64,000 nucleotides of DNA, taken from Amphirosellinia nigrospora. Lineage: Eukaryota; Ascomycota; Sordariomycetes; Xylariales; Xylariaceae. Where the stretch lies: contig SCHM01000005.1 in assembly GCA_004123355.1 (NCBI GenBank), forward strand, positions 682,001 through 746,000. The letters are read 5' to 3'. The notes below the pieces were generated by a model. That model did no database searches and was not told the origin of the DNA. It saw nothing but the letters and a program-made list of their open reading frames with translations. Made by a program: the position numbers and the translations under genes. Positions 51,101 through 62,399 of this stretch are shown here, piece by piece; position 1 is the first letter of the stretch, and every line of letters begins with the position of its first letter.

Positions 51101-53451
51101 ATATTTATAATATATTTTATTTTAATAGTTGCTTTTTTAGGATTTTTATATAGTTTATTTGTTTTAGCACTATTTTAAAACTTTTTATTTTTTATAATAT
51201 AGTAGTTCTAAAGTTTTTAGTTTAAATATTATATATTAATATTTTTTACTACTAAGTAGTTTTTAAGTAGTTTTAATAATATAATATAGTTTATTATTAT
51301 ATTAATGTTTAATATTTATAAAATATTAATAATTTATATTTATTAATATTTAGCTATATTAAGTTTTATAATAAATTAATGTTTTTTTTCGCTATAAAGT
51401 TTTATTATATTTTAATATATATTATAACTTTAGGCCGGTTAAATTTTTAGTATTTTAAATATTTATTAGCTTATTTTAATATTTTTAATATATTTATATT
51501 TTTTTTTTTTTTTTCGATTTATAGTTTTATAATTATAATTACGTTTATTTTTTTATTTTAGTATTTTTATAAAAATATTAAATAGTTATTAGCTTTATAT
51601 TTAACGTTTTAAATTATTATATATTGTTTTAAAAGTTTAAGCTGTTTTTTTTGTTAGTTTATTTAGTTATAAATTAAAATCGTAATAAGTTTATTGTTGC
51701 TAAGCTTTAATATTTTTTTAAAAGTTTTTTTTTATTTTTTGCTAAGTTTAAATAATATTTTTTAGTATTTTTATAAGCTTTAAAATATTTTTAGCTATTA
51801 TAATTTTTATTATTTTGTAATTATAAGCAATAAAACTAATATTATTAATATAAGCGTATAAGTTATTGTATTATAGCTATTATTTTATTTTTATTTTTTT
51901 GTTGTTTTTTTTTAAAACGTTTGTTAAGTTTATATTATTTAAATTAACGTTTAACGTTATTTTTTCGCTAGATTTATTTTTTAATATTTTATAAGCGTAA
52001 ATAGTTTTTTTTTTATTATTGTTATTTTATTACTTTAATTATTTATTAAAACTACTTTTTTTTATAACTATATAATAAAGGGCAAGTTTTTATTATTATA
52101 GTTTTTATAGCCTGTTTATTATATAGCTTTATAATTTTAGCTTAAAATAATAAGATTATAACTTTATTAATTTTTCGTAGTTTATTAAAATAGTTTTTAT
52201 AGTCCGCTAAGTATAGCTTATAATAATTATATATTATAGTAAAAATAACATTTTTTATTAATTATAAGTTTATATACGTTTAACTATATATTATAGTTTT
52301 TATATAAGCTTTTTTAGTATAAAATTTATTATATAATATTTTAACATTTAAAGTTATAGCGGATAATTTAGTTTTATTGTTTTTTTTATAAAAAAGCTTT
52401 AGTTAAAAATAGCTTAAACTTTTTTATTATTATTTTTTTAAAAGCTATTATTTATATAATTTTTTAGTTTATATATTAATTTTTTTTTATAATATATAAA
52501 CGTTTATTAAAGTATAGCTTATTTATATTTTAATTTTTATATAATTATTTTTTATATTATATTTATTAAAGCTTTTATTATATAGTTAGCTATAAATATA
52601 AAAACTCGGGGGATAATATATAATTGTTATTTTTAAGCAGTTTTATTATATAAATATTTAAAGTTTTTAATAATTTTAATGCTTTTTTTTTTAAAAATTT
52701 TTTTTTATTATAAATTAATAGTTTTAATCGCTTATTTAGTTTTAATAAGTTAAACTTTTTTTATAGTTTTAAGCGCTAATTTAAAGTTTTTAAAAATTAT
52801 TTTTATTATATAAACTATTATTAGTAAGGTAAGCTATTTATTATTTAGTTTTATAAAAATAATATTTTTGCGGTTTTTAAAAGTTTATTATAATATTAAT
52901 ATATAAATAAAATTAGTTAAATATTATTAACTATTAGTTTAAAAAATAGTTTAAGATTTAGTTTAGTTTTTTATTTACTATTTTATATATATATACTATT
53001 AATTAAATTATTTTTAAAATATTAGTTTATGTTATATATTAATAGTTATAAAATATATAATATTATCCCCGGATTAAACGAAAACTAATGTATTAAAATA
53101 TTATTTTAATATTTTAACGTAATTTTAGGTTATTTGTTTATAGCTAGCTTAAACGTTTTTTTAAATAATTAAATAAAGTTATTAAATATTAACTAATATT
53201 ATAGTTATTTTTTTTAATTTTTTTTTTTATTAATTTTAGCGTATTATTTAATAAGTATATTTTAAAGCAAAGTTTTTATTATTATTTTTTTAATTATTTT
53301 TAATTTTAATAAGTTTATATTTTATAGTTTAGTCCGTTAAAAAGTTATAAATTAGTTTATAATAATATATTAATAATAGTTGCTCCTATATATATTATTA
53401 AATATTATAGCTAGGCGTAATAATATAATTAGGTTTTATATTAATATAATA

Positions 53452-53490
53452 TTACGCTAATATAACACATAAACATCTTGTATATATAAG
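53452..53490 (+). repeat. Left terminal inverted repeat
   Basis: Imperfect inverted match to 55200-55239. Outer bases TTACGC; the flanking dinucleotide is consistent with TA but not certain. Confidence 0.68.
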
Positions 53491-55199
53491 CATCCTATAT
53501 ACTTTTTCTATTTTTATACCTTTTATTTTTATTTCTAAATATTTTAATAACTAATAATAGCGCTGTTATACGAAAAAACAATTTATAGCTATAATTATAA
53601 GCTATAAAACATAACGAAAAATTATTATTATAACGCGCTATAAAAATTTAACGTCTTTTAATCGATTTTTTATACGTATTATAATAAAATTTTATTTAAA
53701 ACTAAACAGCTAGTAATATATAAATTATTAAAATTTAAAAAAAAATTAATCGTATAATATATATTTAATTTAAATATATAAAAATTCTACTTAAATTAAA
53801 TAATATTAAAAATATAGCTAACTAACTATTATATAAATATAACGTATTATTTATTAAAATTAATTAAGCTTTAAACTTTATATAATAATTATTTAATTTT
53901 TAAATATATTTTAACTACGAATTAATTATTAACGAATTTTATATAAAAATCTTAATAAGTATTAAAAATAGTTTAAGCTTATATAAAACGTAATTATAGC
54001 TAAAAATATTTAAAAAAAATATTTATAATTTTAATAAAATAAAGTTTATAATAAACTAAATATTATTTAAAATAGTTATAACGTTATATAAATATTATAA
54101 ACAACTAAAACTATTTAATAAAATAATTAAAAATAAATAATTATTATTTACGTTATTTCGTTATACGGCTATTTTATTTACTATATATTATTTTAGCTAA
54201 ATTAACTTATTTACTATTTTAATATAAAAATAACCGTTATTAACTAATTAAAAAATTAAAATAATAAAAAACAGCTAAATTATAAACGAAAAAAATTTAA
54301 ATTAAATTAAATATTTCGATAATTATATAATACGTTATATAAAAAATATTTACCGCTTTTTAATTTTAAACAGCTATAAAGTTATTATTTTATTAAATTT
54401 AAATCGTACGCTAAAAAATATAATATTATTACTTTTTATATATTGCTTATTTATTGTATAAACTTTAGTTTTTAAATATTAGTTATTTTAATTTTTTAAA
54501 ACGGTTATATAGTAAAAAATTAATAAATTAACCCGGGTTTATATTATTTATATTAAAAAAAAGATTTTTTTACGTTATTTTTTATTACGTATAAAGCTGT
54601 AATAATATTAAAAAATATTAAAAAAAGCTTTTAAAAAGCTAGCTTTATTCTGTACGATTTAATATATATTATTTTATAATTTCCGCTTAAAAATTTAATT
54701 AAAACGCCCCTAAAATTATCTAATAAACTTTAGATTTAAAAATTATAACACTTTATAATGCAAAAAATACTAAATTATAAGCTTAATATATTAAATTAAA
54801 AATCGTACAATATTAAAATAGCTTTTTTATAGCTATTTTAAATATAATTAATTTAATTGTAAAAAAAACAAGCATATTAAAACATTAAATTATACTATTT
54901 TAATTTAAAATAGCTAAACTTTAAAAAGCAAATTATAAACTAAATTAACGTTATATATAAAACAAATAATTTAATTAAAAAAATATTTACTATATAAAAA
55001 AATAAAATTAAAAAACTAAAAAAATATTATAAATAAATAATACTATAAGATTTGCGGCAAGCCCGGATATAATACGCGATATATTAAATAAAGTAAAAAT
55101 ATCTAGCAAAAGCGATTCTAATTAGTTTTAATTGATTTTTTATATTATTATAAGTTATATAATTGTTCGTACAAAAAGTACGAAAAAATGTACAAAATA

Positions 55200-55239
55200 C
55201 TTGTTATAACAAGATGGTTATATGTTACGTTACGCGTAA
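55200..55239 (-). repeat. Right terminal inverted repeat
   Basis: Inverted match to 53452-53490. It kept several GC pairs (GTTACGTTACGCG). Confidence 0.68.
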
Positions 55240-55370
55240 AATATTACTAATTAAAACTTTTAGTATTTTATAAGTTTTAAGCTAAAAATTAACGTTATTA
55301 AGGTTTTTAGTATTATATACGCAATGCTACTAATAATAGCTTGCGCGGATAATAAATAAAGGGAAAGATG

Positions 55371-55383
55371 AATAATGCGCCGT
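55371..55383. repeat. 13-bp target site duplication of the LINE (right copy)
   Basis: AATAATGCGCCGT, identical to 40000-40012, at the outer edge of the AT-rich block. Length and position fit a LINE insertion. Confidence 0.85.
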
Positions 55384-55565
55384 TAAAAGTTCCAATGTCT
55401 CAATACTCTTGTGTTATCTACTATTATTATATTAGTTCAAGAATTTAGGTAAGTACTACGGTATGAATTAGTTTAGGGTGTTATATATACAAGTGGCAAA
55501 ATATCCGTCCATCATTAAGAATTCTCCCACACCTCCTTGACGTACGCGTCAGGGTTAATCATAAT

Positions 55566-57089
55566 TTACAACGCGAGGACCACGGCTACTAAACCAACGA
55601 AGGCCAGTCCCCGGCTTCTACACTGCAGACTTGAAGCACCACCTTGTTCAGTTGAGGCTGAGGATGGGGTTGCAGAAGAAGGTGTAGGGGTCGCCGATGT
55701 GGGAGTTATGGTAGCTCTGAGTCTGTACTGGAGTCTACACTGGAGTCCTGGGTAGAACTTGGGTCTGAGCCTGACCCTGAGCCCGATGTGGTGCCGGTGC
55801 TGGTTGGAATGGGATAATAGTAGGGACTGCGGTAACAGACTGGTCAAGGGAAAGCTGTGAGCTTGACACATCGCCGTGGTCATCTCCCGAAGTGCTCGTG
55901 GACTCGGACCCGGCCTGGCTTGTGGGCTCTGATTCAGCCTGGCTCGTCATCGTAGTTACCCTCCGTCTGTCGTGGTAATCTCGGTACTGGAGACTTCGCT
56001 ACTAGAGCTGACAGAGGAAGATGAGGACGGCTCAGCTTCGACATCGTCGCAACTGAGGTCATACAGGGGTGGTAGTCAGCTCGCTGCCGATGATCCCAAA
56101 GCTAGGATTGGGCGTGTCGGGCGCGGCATCTTGGAGCGTAAACCACCTGCGCCAGTATTAATAGTGACCGACGACATGACTGAATGATTTTGGTAGCTTA
56201 CCAGACATTGATTTGGCCAAACATCGGACACCCGACCGTCTTCCAGAACGTCTCGGCATTCTCGACGGACGCGACCGACTCCCCGCTGACCTTGCCGCTG
56301 ACGGGGTGGCCCGTCTCCGTGATCCAGACTTCCTTCCCGCGCGCAGCCGCCCGCGTCTTCCCAGAGCATCCTGGAACAGCGAATTGCTCTGGCCGATGGG
56401 ATTGGGCATCGTCTTGAAAGTACGGATAAGCATCCATGCCGATCCAATCGAGCTCGTCGACGACGACGCTGCTGGACGAATTATCCCACCCAGTCCACGT
56501 GTCGACGTGGCCGAGGCGAGCGCCCTCCAAGGCGGTGCCCGCAATAGTTTCCTTGACCTGCTTGATGTACTTGACGAGGACGTCCGGGTCGACGCCAGGG
56601 TTGGACCCGGCAGCAATGCCCTGGGGCGAGTTGCGGTACAAGTCCTCGCTGCCGATCGAGATACCATCCACGATGCCGGTGAAGTCGTCCCGTACTTCTG
56701 GATGGCAGCTTTCAACGCCACGATCTCGTTGGCGAAGGCGGCGTCGCCGGCAGACGCCCACAGACCCAGCAGGAGCGATGTCTTGGTTGTAATGGCAGCA
56801 GGGATGGCAGAGATAGGGTCGCTGGCAGTACCACCTTGCTATTTGCCGGTTAACGAAGGGTAAGTTAAATGATGACGACGCGTGTGGAAATAGGAGCTTA
56901 CCACCATGGTATAGAGCCGGGCACTGGTCCATCCCTTGGTACCCTTCAGATTAGCGGCGGTGGTGAACTCGGCCTCGAAATCGGACTGCATCTTGGCAGC
57001 TCCTGTCGTGAAAGTAGAGCCATAGTTGAAGCCAAGTTTAGCAGCTGATGCCGCCGACGCAGAGCCGTTAATAGCGCTGCCGTATGCAT
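55566..57089 (-). CDS. GPI-anchored GH17 glucan endo-1,3-beta-glucosidase (EglC-like; many frame breaks)
   Basis: Cell-wall enzyme acting on beta-1,3-glucan. Exons: 57089-56902, 56838-56202 and 56146-55566; introns are 63 and 55 bp. It starts MHTAALLTA; the signal peptide continues in another frame ([16 protein letters not shown]) after one missing base near 57065. GH17 marks: [29 protein letters not shown] (acid/base Glu), [20 protein letters not shown] and [12 protein letters not shown] (nucleophile Glu). A Ser/Thr-rich tail ends in a hydrophobic GPI signal ([14 protein letters not shown], stop 55568-55566). Breaks occur near 57065, 56694 (GGG for GGGG), 56414, 56358, 56085, 55966, 55800 and 55705, the densest in the window. 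Length after repair is about 460 residues, fitting the family. The stop codon is only 182 bp from the LINE target duplication. Confidence 0.9.
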
Positions 57090-58219
57090 GCTGTGGCGAG
57101 CAGTCACAAGAATAAGAACACCAACAGGCAAGAAGTTACAGTTATTAGTGCTACCAGACCCTCGTAAATATAGGAGGAAAGCAGAGGTCATGCATAAAAA
57201 ACAAAAGGTAGCAACGACTTAACGAGCGTGGTCAGCCGATGCAAAGGACTGAGGTGAGCGTCAAGAGAGGTGAGTTGTGAAAGCGAAGATGAAAAAGTCG
57301 CAGACACGAAAAGCGACCGTGGTATATAGTAAACTACCTACTGACGTAGCATTCATTTGTCGTTAGTTTGGGGGTGCGTTCCAGCGAATCCCTGACCTTC
57401 CCTTACGGCACTTGTCGGCGGCTTGTCACCTGTTTTAATCATTCGATATAAGCCCTCCTTTATACTTTATACAGCTCGCCCATCTTCCCGTCCAAGTGGT
57501 ATATTAATCAAACCGTGGAGATCTACCTTCTGAAATCATTACTGTTGGTTATAAATAGTGCAGCGCGTCAAACATTAAATTTGTATTTTACACGGATAAT
57601 CACCCGGCTTAGCCCGCCCTCATCACCTACAAACCGTAGACCAACATGAATGAGAATCATTCCCGCATATCAGACTCTTGCTTTCGGCCGAAGAAAGTGA
57701 GCATAAGTCCCATGTATCCTTGCGAATTTGTGTCTTATCTCATGAAATTCAAATCGAAGTCCCCAACGCCAAACTTCAAGGCCCGGAGGTATATCAGACA
57801 TGCATTCCAACTCAAAAAACTACCCCTTATTCTACGCGGGGCCCGGGGCAAAGAGAGCTCGATACTCCCAATCGAGGTCATTCGTTTCATCTATTATTCG
57901 GAACGTGATATTGGTTTTGATGGCCCATAACGCGTTGCCGAACTTAAGCTGGGTCGAATTCCTGGGGTTTGAGGGCAGTCGTCCCAGCCCCTGATACGCC
58001 TCCAGCCAACTGACTATTATAGGCGTTGCCTTCATCGTAAGCATAATGTTGGGGCGCAGCAGCCCCTATGTCGCTCTGTCGTCATACGGAGCGTACGTAG
58101 TAGGGTGATGTACGGGCCTGGCTCCGCAAGTTCGGCGTACCCTTGTGGGTGAGGTACCGAGTCCTGGTACGGATGCGTTGTCCTTTATAAACACTACCCG
58201 GGTTTGGCTGGGCATTTGC
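57090..58219. other. Intergenic region
   Basis: Upstream of the GH17 gene and downstream of the DUF300 gene. Frames at 57646-57994 are open in all three plus frames over about 250 bp but have no domain. The shared stretch around 57780-57960 could be a decayed or frame-broken gene fragment, but I cannot support a call. A TATATA motif for the GH17 gene lies near 57322-57328. Confidence 0.4.
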
Positions 58220-59747
58220 TTAAGCCAGCGCTTTCCTCTGGCAGGGGGTCTCCTGGAGCATTGGGTAAGCCAACGTACTGCGGCGGAACTGAGATGCAAT
58301 TGGTAGATGGTCCGTACTTTTACCATCACGGTTATTTGGCATCGGATAACCTGTATCGGCTTTGAGTTGATAGCTTGGGTCTTCGTGGCGATGTTTAGAC
58401 CCCACAATAGCCAGCGGATCCCCCGGCCGAAAGCCTTCACAATGTCCATAGGTTGAGGGCGTCACCGATCGCTTTGAGGCGGCAAATCCCCTCGTTTAGG
58501 TCACGCTCGTTCTCTCGGGGCGGCATTCCGATCGAGGGTCGGGGTCGGGTAGAAAGTTGTCTTGGCGCTTTCCTTGTACTGGGCGAAGGGAAAGGACCAT
58601 AGGTGAAGTATCGCGAATAGGGCCATCTCAACGCAGAGAAGCAAGCTGGGGATACCTACTTTCAAGTCGGGATAAGCGAGCTTCTCATTCGGACTCACGA
58701 GGTGAACCGTGGAGGACGTGGCCAACGAAATGGCTATTGTTTGCCAAAAAGACAAGAGACAACAAGCTTAATGGCTAATACTTTGAGGCCTAGCTTGTGT
58801 CAGCCAGGGGCAGTCTGAACTGCGAATAATATTGAAGCAAGCAGTACATCGCAATTGTTACGGCAACAGCTTCGATCACAATAACCTAAGGCAAATTTAG
58901 CGGCCATGTTGAGACTATCAGCATATTAGTGGAACATACCCAGACGTGTGCAAATACAGGGCTGTTCGAACTCTCGCAGTATCTGTCAAAATACTGCGTC
59001 ACAACGGCGACGATAGTCATGGCAACACGTATGAAGCAGTACTGGTAAACGCCGACCCATATGACATTAAACCAAGTTAACCCGGATTTGGGTACTCTCC
59101 AACAACCGCGCTCACCCCCGCAGCACTTGGCAAACCAGCTCACGGGTATAAGCCAAGGTTTAATGGGGTGTAACTGGCGAAAGAACTGCTTCTGCTCGTG
59201 GAGGTCCGGAGCCACGAGGTGGCACATCAGGGCGAAGAAGGACGCAATGGCAAAGGCCTCGTACGCCTCACTAATGACTTGGTAGTATGTGGCATGCCAG
59301 TAGAACCACAGAGAGAGGAAAGCCGACGTGGCGTATATGGGTACCATGAAGAGGATTCGAATGATGCTGCCGCTCGTTAGCTTTCCAACGGCCACCGGTT
59401 GTTGCGGCTGGAGTGAGCGCACTGTTTCTGTTCACGGGGTTTCGTGTAGTTGAGGGCATGTTGCGATATAAGATAGAAGCTCACGATGTAGGCGACTATG
59501 GTCGAACCGCCGGCAATGATCAAAGCCAGTTGATGGAAGGTAAGATTCCCAGCGATCTTCTCCTCGGACCCAACTATATCATAGACAAGTCATCAGCACG
59601 TCGACTGCGTTAGGTCTTACCAGCAACTTGGCGCCATGCCTCTCGGCGCGCGCGGGGAGACCAGGGCAGCGAAGCTTGTTTCGGGACGAGATACGTACTG
59701 CGCATATCCTCCAGAGTGGAGTTACATGTTGTATTCCAGAAACCCAT
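58220..59747 (-). CDS. OST-alpha/TMEM184 family (DUF300, Solute_trans_a) seven-helix membrane protein
   Basis: Family of multi-pass proteins related to the organic solute transporter alpha subunit; fungal members are vacuolar or endosomal and of unclear substrate. Exons: 59747-59699, 59573-59423, 59366-58940 and 58885 to about 58220; introns are 125, 56 and 54 bp. It starts MGFWNTTCNSTLEDM and continues GNLTFHQLALIIAGGSTIV (first helix). Family marks: EQKHIIRILFMVPIYATSAF, YEAFAIASFFALMCH, APDLHEQKQFFR, GLTWFNVIWVGVYQYCFIR, LSFWQTIAISLATS and YPDLKVGIPSLLLCVEMALF. Frame breaks lie near 58815 and 58757, and at least two more in the C-terminal tail (about 58530-58390), where DIVKAFGRGIRW is readable. 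The C-terminal end at 58220 is tentative. Length after repair is about 430 residues, normal for the family. Confidence 0.88.
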
Positions 59748-61158
59748 GGTGTCGGGCGCACTGCTGTGCGAGAGACGAAGGCAGCCGGGATGTCGTCGTG
59801 AAGACTATAAAGACGGATTGGAAAGGCGTGGGGCCGCCGCCGTGATGCGCCTTCGCTCGATGCAGCGGTAGCAACTGCGTTACGCTGTAAATGCGCCTAT
59901 GAAATGTGTGCCCAGCGGTGCGTCCGCGCTTCGTCGGAGGTCGGGATGGCGGATGAGGTGACGTCGATAGCGTTCTCGAAACACGGCACTGAACCAATCG
60001 GGCAGCTTGTCGAAGAAGAACGAGGTAGGGGCGGTGATGGCCTGGAGACGATTCGTGTTTTGGTTTGCGTGAGCGGAGAGTGGTGGTCGTGCGAAACCGA
60101 GGCTTCGAAAAAGTCTGTAGGTCAAGTCTGTAACAATGGAGATTTGAGGATTAAAGGATGGGCTTGGAGATGAAATGAGCAGGGAAGATCATCCAAGGTC
60201 GAGTTGCTGTGCTGCCAGACTGCGTTAGGTATCTTTGGTCCTGCTTAAGCTTAGTCGCTTGGCGGCAGGGCTTAGACGGCCAGCTAAGATACCCGTCAGA
60301 GAGAGGCATGTGATTGGATGACGAGCCTCTCAAGTGCTGGGTTGCGCTGTTACACTTGCGGGGCGCTTCCCACGACTGCAGAACGACTGCATCAGTGCTG
60401 CATCACTCAGCCGCGGTGGTGTGGCTGAGACCAGATGGACCAGATGGCGCATGCGGCATGCTGCACTACTGCACGCAATGCCATACTGGACCAGGCGGGT
60501 AGGTGACGTAACACTACCACCTCACGACTCAGACTCAGACACGGCCGCATCAATACCTAGGCCAGCTGGTGTCGACAAGCAGACCTGCCTGCCCCAAGGC
60601 TCCGGTTTAATAATAGCCATTAGGCATCGAGATTAATTTGACAGAAGAGTTTCGTGTTTCCATATCAACCCAAATGCCAATGGCATCTCCTTCGACAGCT
60701 ATGTGTACGTGGAATGCTCACTACCTCCAAGATCCTTGCCGCGCGTGAGGCCTTGATTGGTTGCTGATGCGACATAGGTACTGTACTTCCCTAAGCTTAG
60801 CTTGTTTGGGTTAACATGCAGATGGGATTGCCCAGGGTCGCACGAGCAACAGAGAGGAGGGCGACTTGATTATAAAGCCAAACGTACATCCCTTTTGTGC
60901 GACAGTATATAGGTATGCGGCCACGCCCTTCCTGTCACTCTTCCCCTTGCGAAGACGCTAGTTATATATGTGACTAATATGTAGAAGCCGATAACGCACT
61001 GAGAGGAAACCGATCATGGTATAAATTCCAAGTAGGTTCTCAACACCAGAGAAGAATGGGTGATGTCTTGGGAAGAGCATATAGAAACATAGAAACCGCA
61101 TACCCTGACTATTCCCATCCCCGTCAGACCCGACGACGTATCCTCGGCTTAGTTCATC
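59748..61158. other. Divergent promoter region
   Basis: This 1.4-kb gap lies between the DUF300 gene (minus) and an isochorismatase-like gene (plus). Overlapping frames at 59722-60173 on both strands lack domains. A TATATAGG motif near 60907 lies about 250 bp before the plus gene. No gene is supported. Confidence 0.45.
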
Positions 61159-61787
61159 ATGGCATCAGCATCAACCCCTACCGCCCTTCTCCTCATCGAC
61201 ATCCAACAGGCCTTCAATGAGCCACCCTATCGCTCCGGGAGGTCAACACCGAGCTTTGAAGCCAATGTCACTAAGCTCCTGGCCGCGTTCCGCGCCGCCG
61301 AGAACGCGCACGTCATACACATCTGCCATCACTCGCGCTCCGAAAGCGCCCCTCTGCATCCATCAAAACCTGGAGCGCAGTTCATGGACTACGCAACGCC
61401 GCTGCCGGGCGAGATAGTTAGGTCTAAGAACGTCAACTCGGCTTTCATCGGTACCGACCTAGAGAGCGTCATCAGGGGCCTCGGCATTCAGAACTCGTTG
61501 TCATCGGCCTGACGACCGGCCACTGCGTTAGCACCTCCGTCCGGATGGCCGCCAACTTATACGTCGTTAACCATTCGCACGGCGGCGTGGCAGCGGGACA
61601 GGGCCCTCCAGGGGAGATCATCGTTGTCTCGGATGCGACTGCGATGTATGATTGGACCACCAGTAGCGGTAAGGTTTACGACGGCGAGACACTACATACC
61701 ATTAATTTGGCAACTCTGGATAACGAGTTTTGCGAGGTTCGGAATACAGAGGAGGTGCTACGGTCTCTCAATGGTGCAGATCAGTAG
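61159..61787 (+). CDS. Isochorismatase-like cysteine hydrolase, second copy type (one frame break)
   Basis: A second member of the isochorismatase fold, different from the one at 29260: shorter (about 210 residues), with LLLIDIQQAFNEPPY carrying the catalytic Asp, HICHHSRSES and GLTTGHCVSTSVRMA with the catalytic Cys. FIGTDLESVIRGLGI is the usual helix before the Cys loop. The frame breaks once near 61494, where AACTCGTTG should read AACCTCGTTG (one C missing), giving LVVIGLTTGHC. It starts ATGGCATCAG at 61159 and stops at 61785-61787. No introns, no signal peptide; probably cytosolic. The fold covers nicotinamidases, ureidoacrylate and other amidases, so the substrate is open. Confidence 0.9.
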
Positions 61788-62377
61788 GGCTGGTCCAGAT
61801 ATGGTTAAATAACATCTTAATGCTCAGCAAGCCCATCAAGTAGCAATACCCATTGTTGAAATGCCAAACCCAGCTTATTAACCATTAACCCAGTGTATGA
61901 CTAGTGAGGATCAAGGCATTGAGGGGCTATTACACAGGTGCGGATAAGAGCTAAAACTCCATACGTTGAAGTTAAACATAGCCAAGTATTCGGGATCATA
62001 AACGAAGGCTCCATAATTTGTGCAGATCCGAAAAAAGGGGCACATGGCAGGTATGTCATATAAACAGAGGGCAAAACGCAAATCAAATTCAAGAAAATCA
62101 ACTGCTCTTTAAACCCAAAGAGAACTATTTGTTGTTTTCTATTCTCGAATAACCTAAGCGGAGCTTAAAGGCCGAATAATGCGAAAGCAACAGGTCTAAG
62201 TGTCTGCACCTATTCTCTAATTTCTGCCTAAGGGGCTTTTCATCAATTGGGCGACCAGAGTCATAATGGCATCTTTTAGAGTCAAGACAATCGGTTGGGA
62301 CACTTTTTTTTTGTTAAGTGTCACGGTGCGATTAGCGTGGTAGTCGGAGAGAGAAAAGGGAATGTGAGAAACGTAGG
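61788..62377. other. Intergenic region
   Basis: No gene recognised between the isochorismatase-like gene and the tRNA-like gene. It contains a T9 run at 62306-62314. Confidence 0.45.
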
Positions 62378-62380
62378 GGG

Positions 62381-62396
62381 AAAAAAAAAAAGAAAA
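62381..62396 (-). terminator. RNA polymerase III terminator of the tRNA-like gene
   Basis: On the minus strand TTTTC is followed by an 11-T run, starting 4 bases after the 3' end of the tRNA-like sequence. Such T-runs end Pol III transcription. Confidence 0.75.
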
Positions 62397-62399
62397 TAC

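Larger units (their letters stand above)
53452..55239 (+). mobile_element. TIR DNA transposon (Tc1/mariner-pogo type likely), RIP-mutated, nested in the LINE
   Basis: Inverted terminal repeats of about 40 bp lie at 53452-53490 and 55200-55239. They match through TTACGC, TATAA and CATCTTGT blocks with a few differences. The 1.8-kb length fits fungal pogo/Fot1-like elements. The plus strand is A-rich, and its frames end in KICGKPGYNTRYI at about 55047-55085. This is a degraded CCHC zinc knuckle (C-x-x-C-G-x-x-G-H), often seen at the C-terminus of fungal DDE transposases. The knuckle codons kept GC-rich bases (TTGCGGCAAGCCCGGA) while the rest is AT. No complete transposase frame remains. Confidence 0.72.
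40013..55370 (-). mobile_element. LINE (Tad1-like non-LTR retrotransposon), RIP-mutated and split by nested insertions
   Basis: The whole block lies between two perfect 13-bp repeats. Its 3' end is on the left: on the minus strand it finishes with a GC-rich tail and CGTTAAACTCAATCAATC..., a tetranucleotide tail typical of fungal LINEs. A reverse-transcriptase motif AYINNISFIA (from YVDD) can be read on the minus strand at 51826-51855. The unmutated 5' edge is at about 55320-55370. Subtracting the nested LTR element and DNA transposon leaves about 6.2 kb, close to a full-length Tad element. All frames are destroyed by RIP. The family name is inferred from the tail and the RT motif, not from a database search. 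Confidence 0.78.

Noticed and set aside
33459-55370. Centromere or mitochondrial insertion to explain the AT-rich block
   Set aside because: Target duplications, LTRs, TIRs and RT motifs with CpA loss explain it as RIP-mutated transposons.
57646-57994. Possible small gene with overlapping plus-strand frames
   Set aside because: No domain, no coherent start or splice model; left as intergenic.
4605-61787. Interpretation of all broken genes as pseudogenes
   Set aside because: Breaks are mostly single missing bases in short homopolymers, with no nonsense changes and conserved catalytic motifs.
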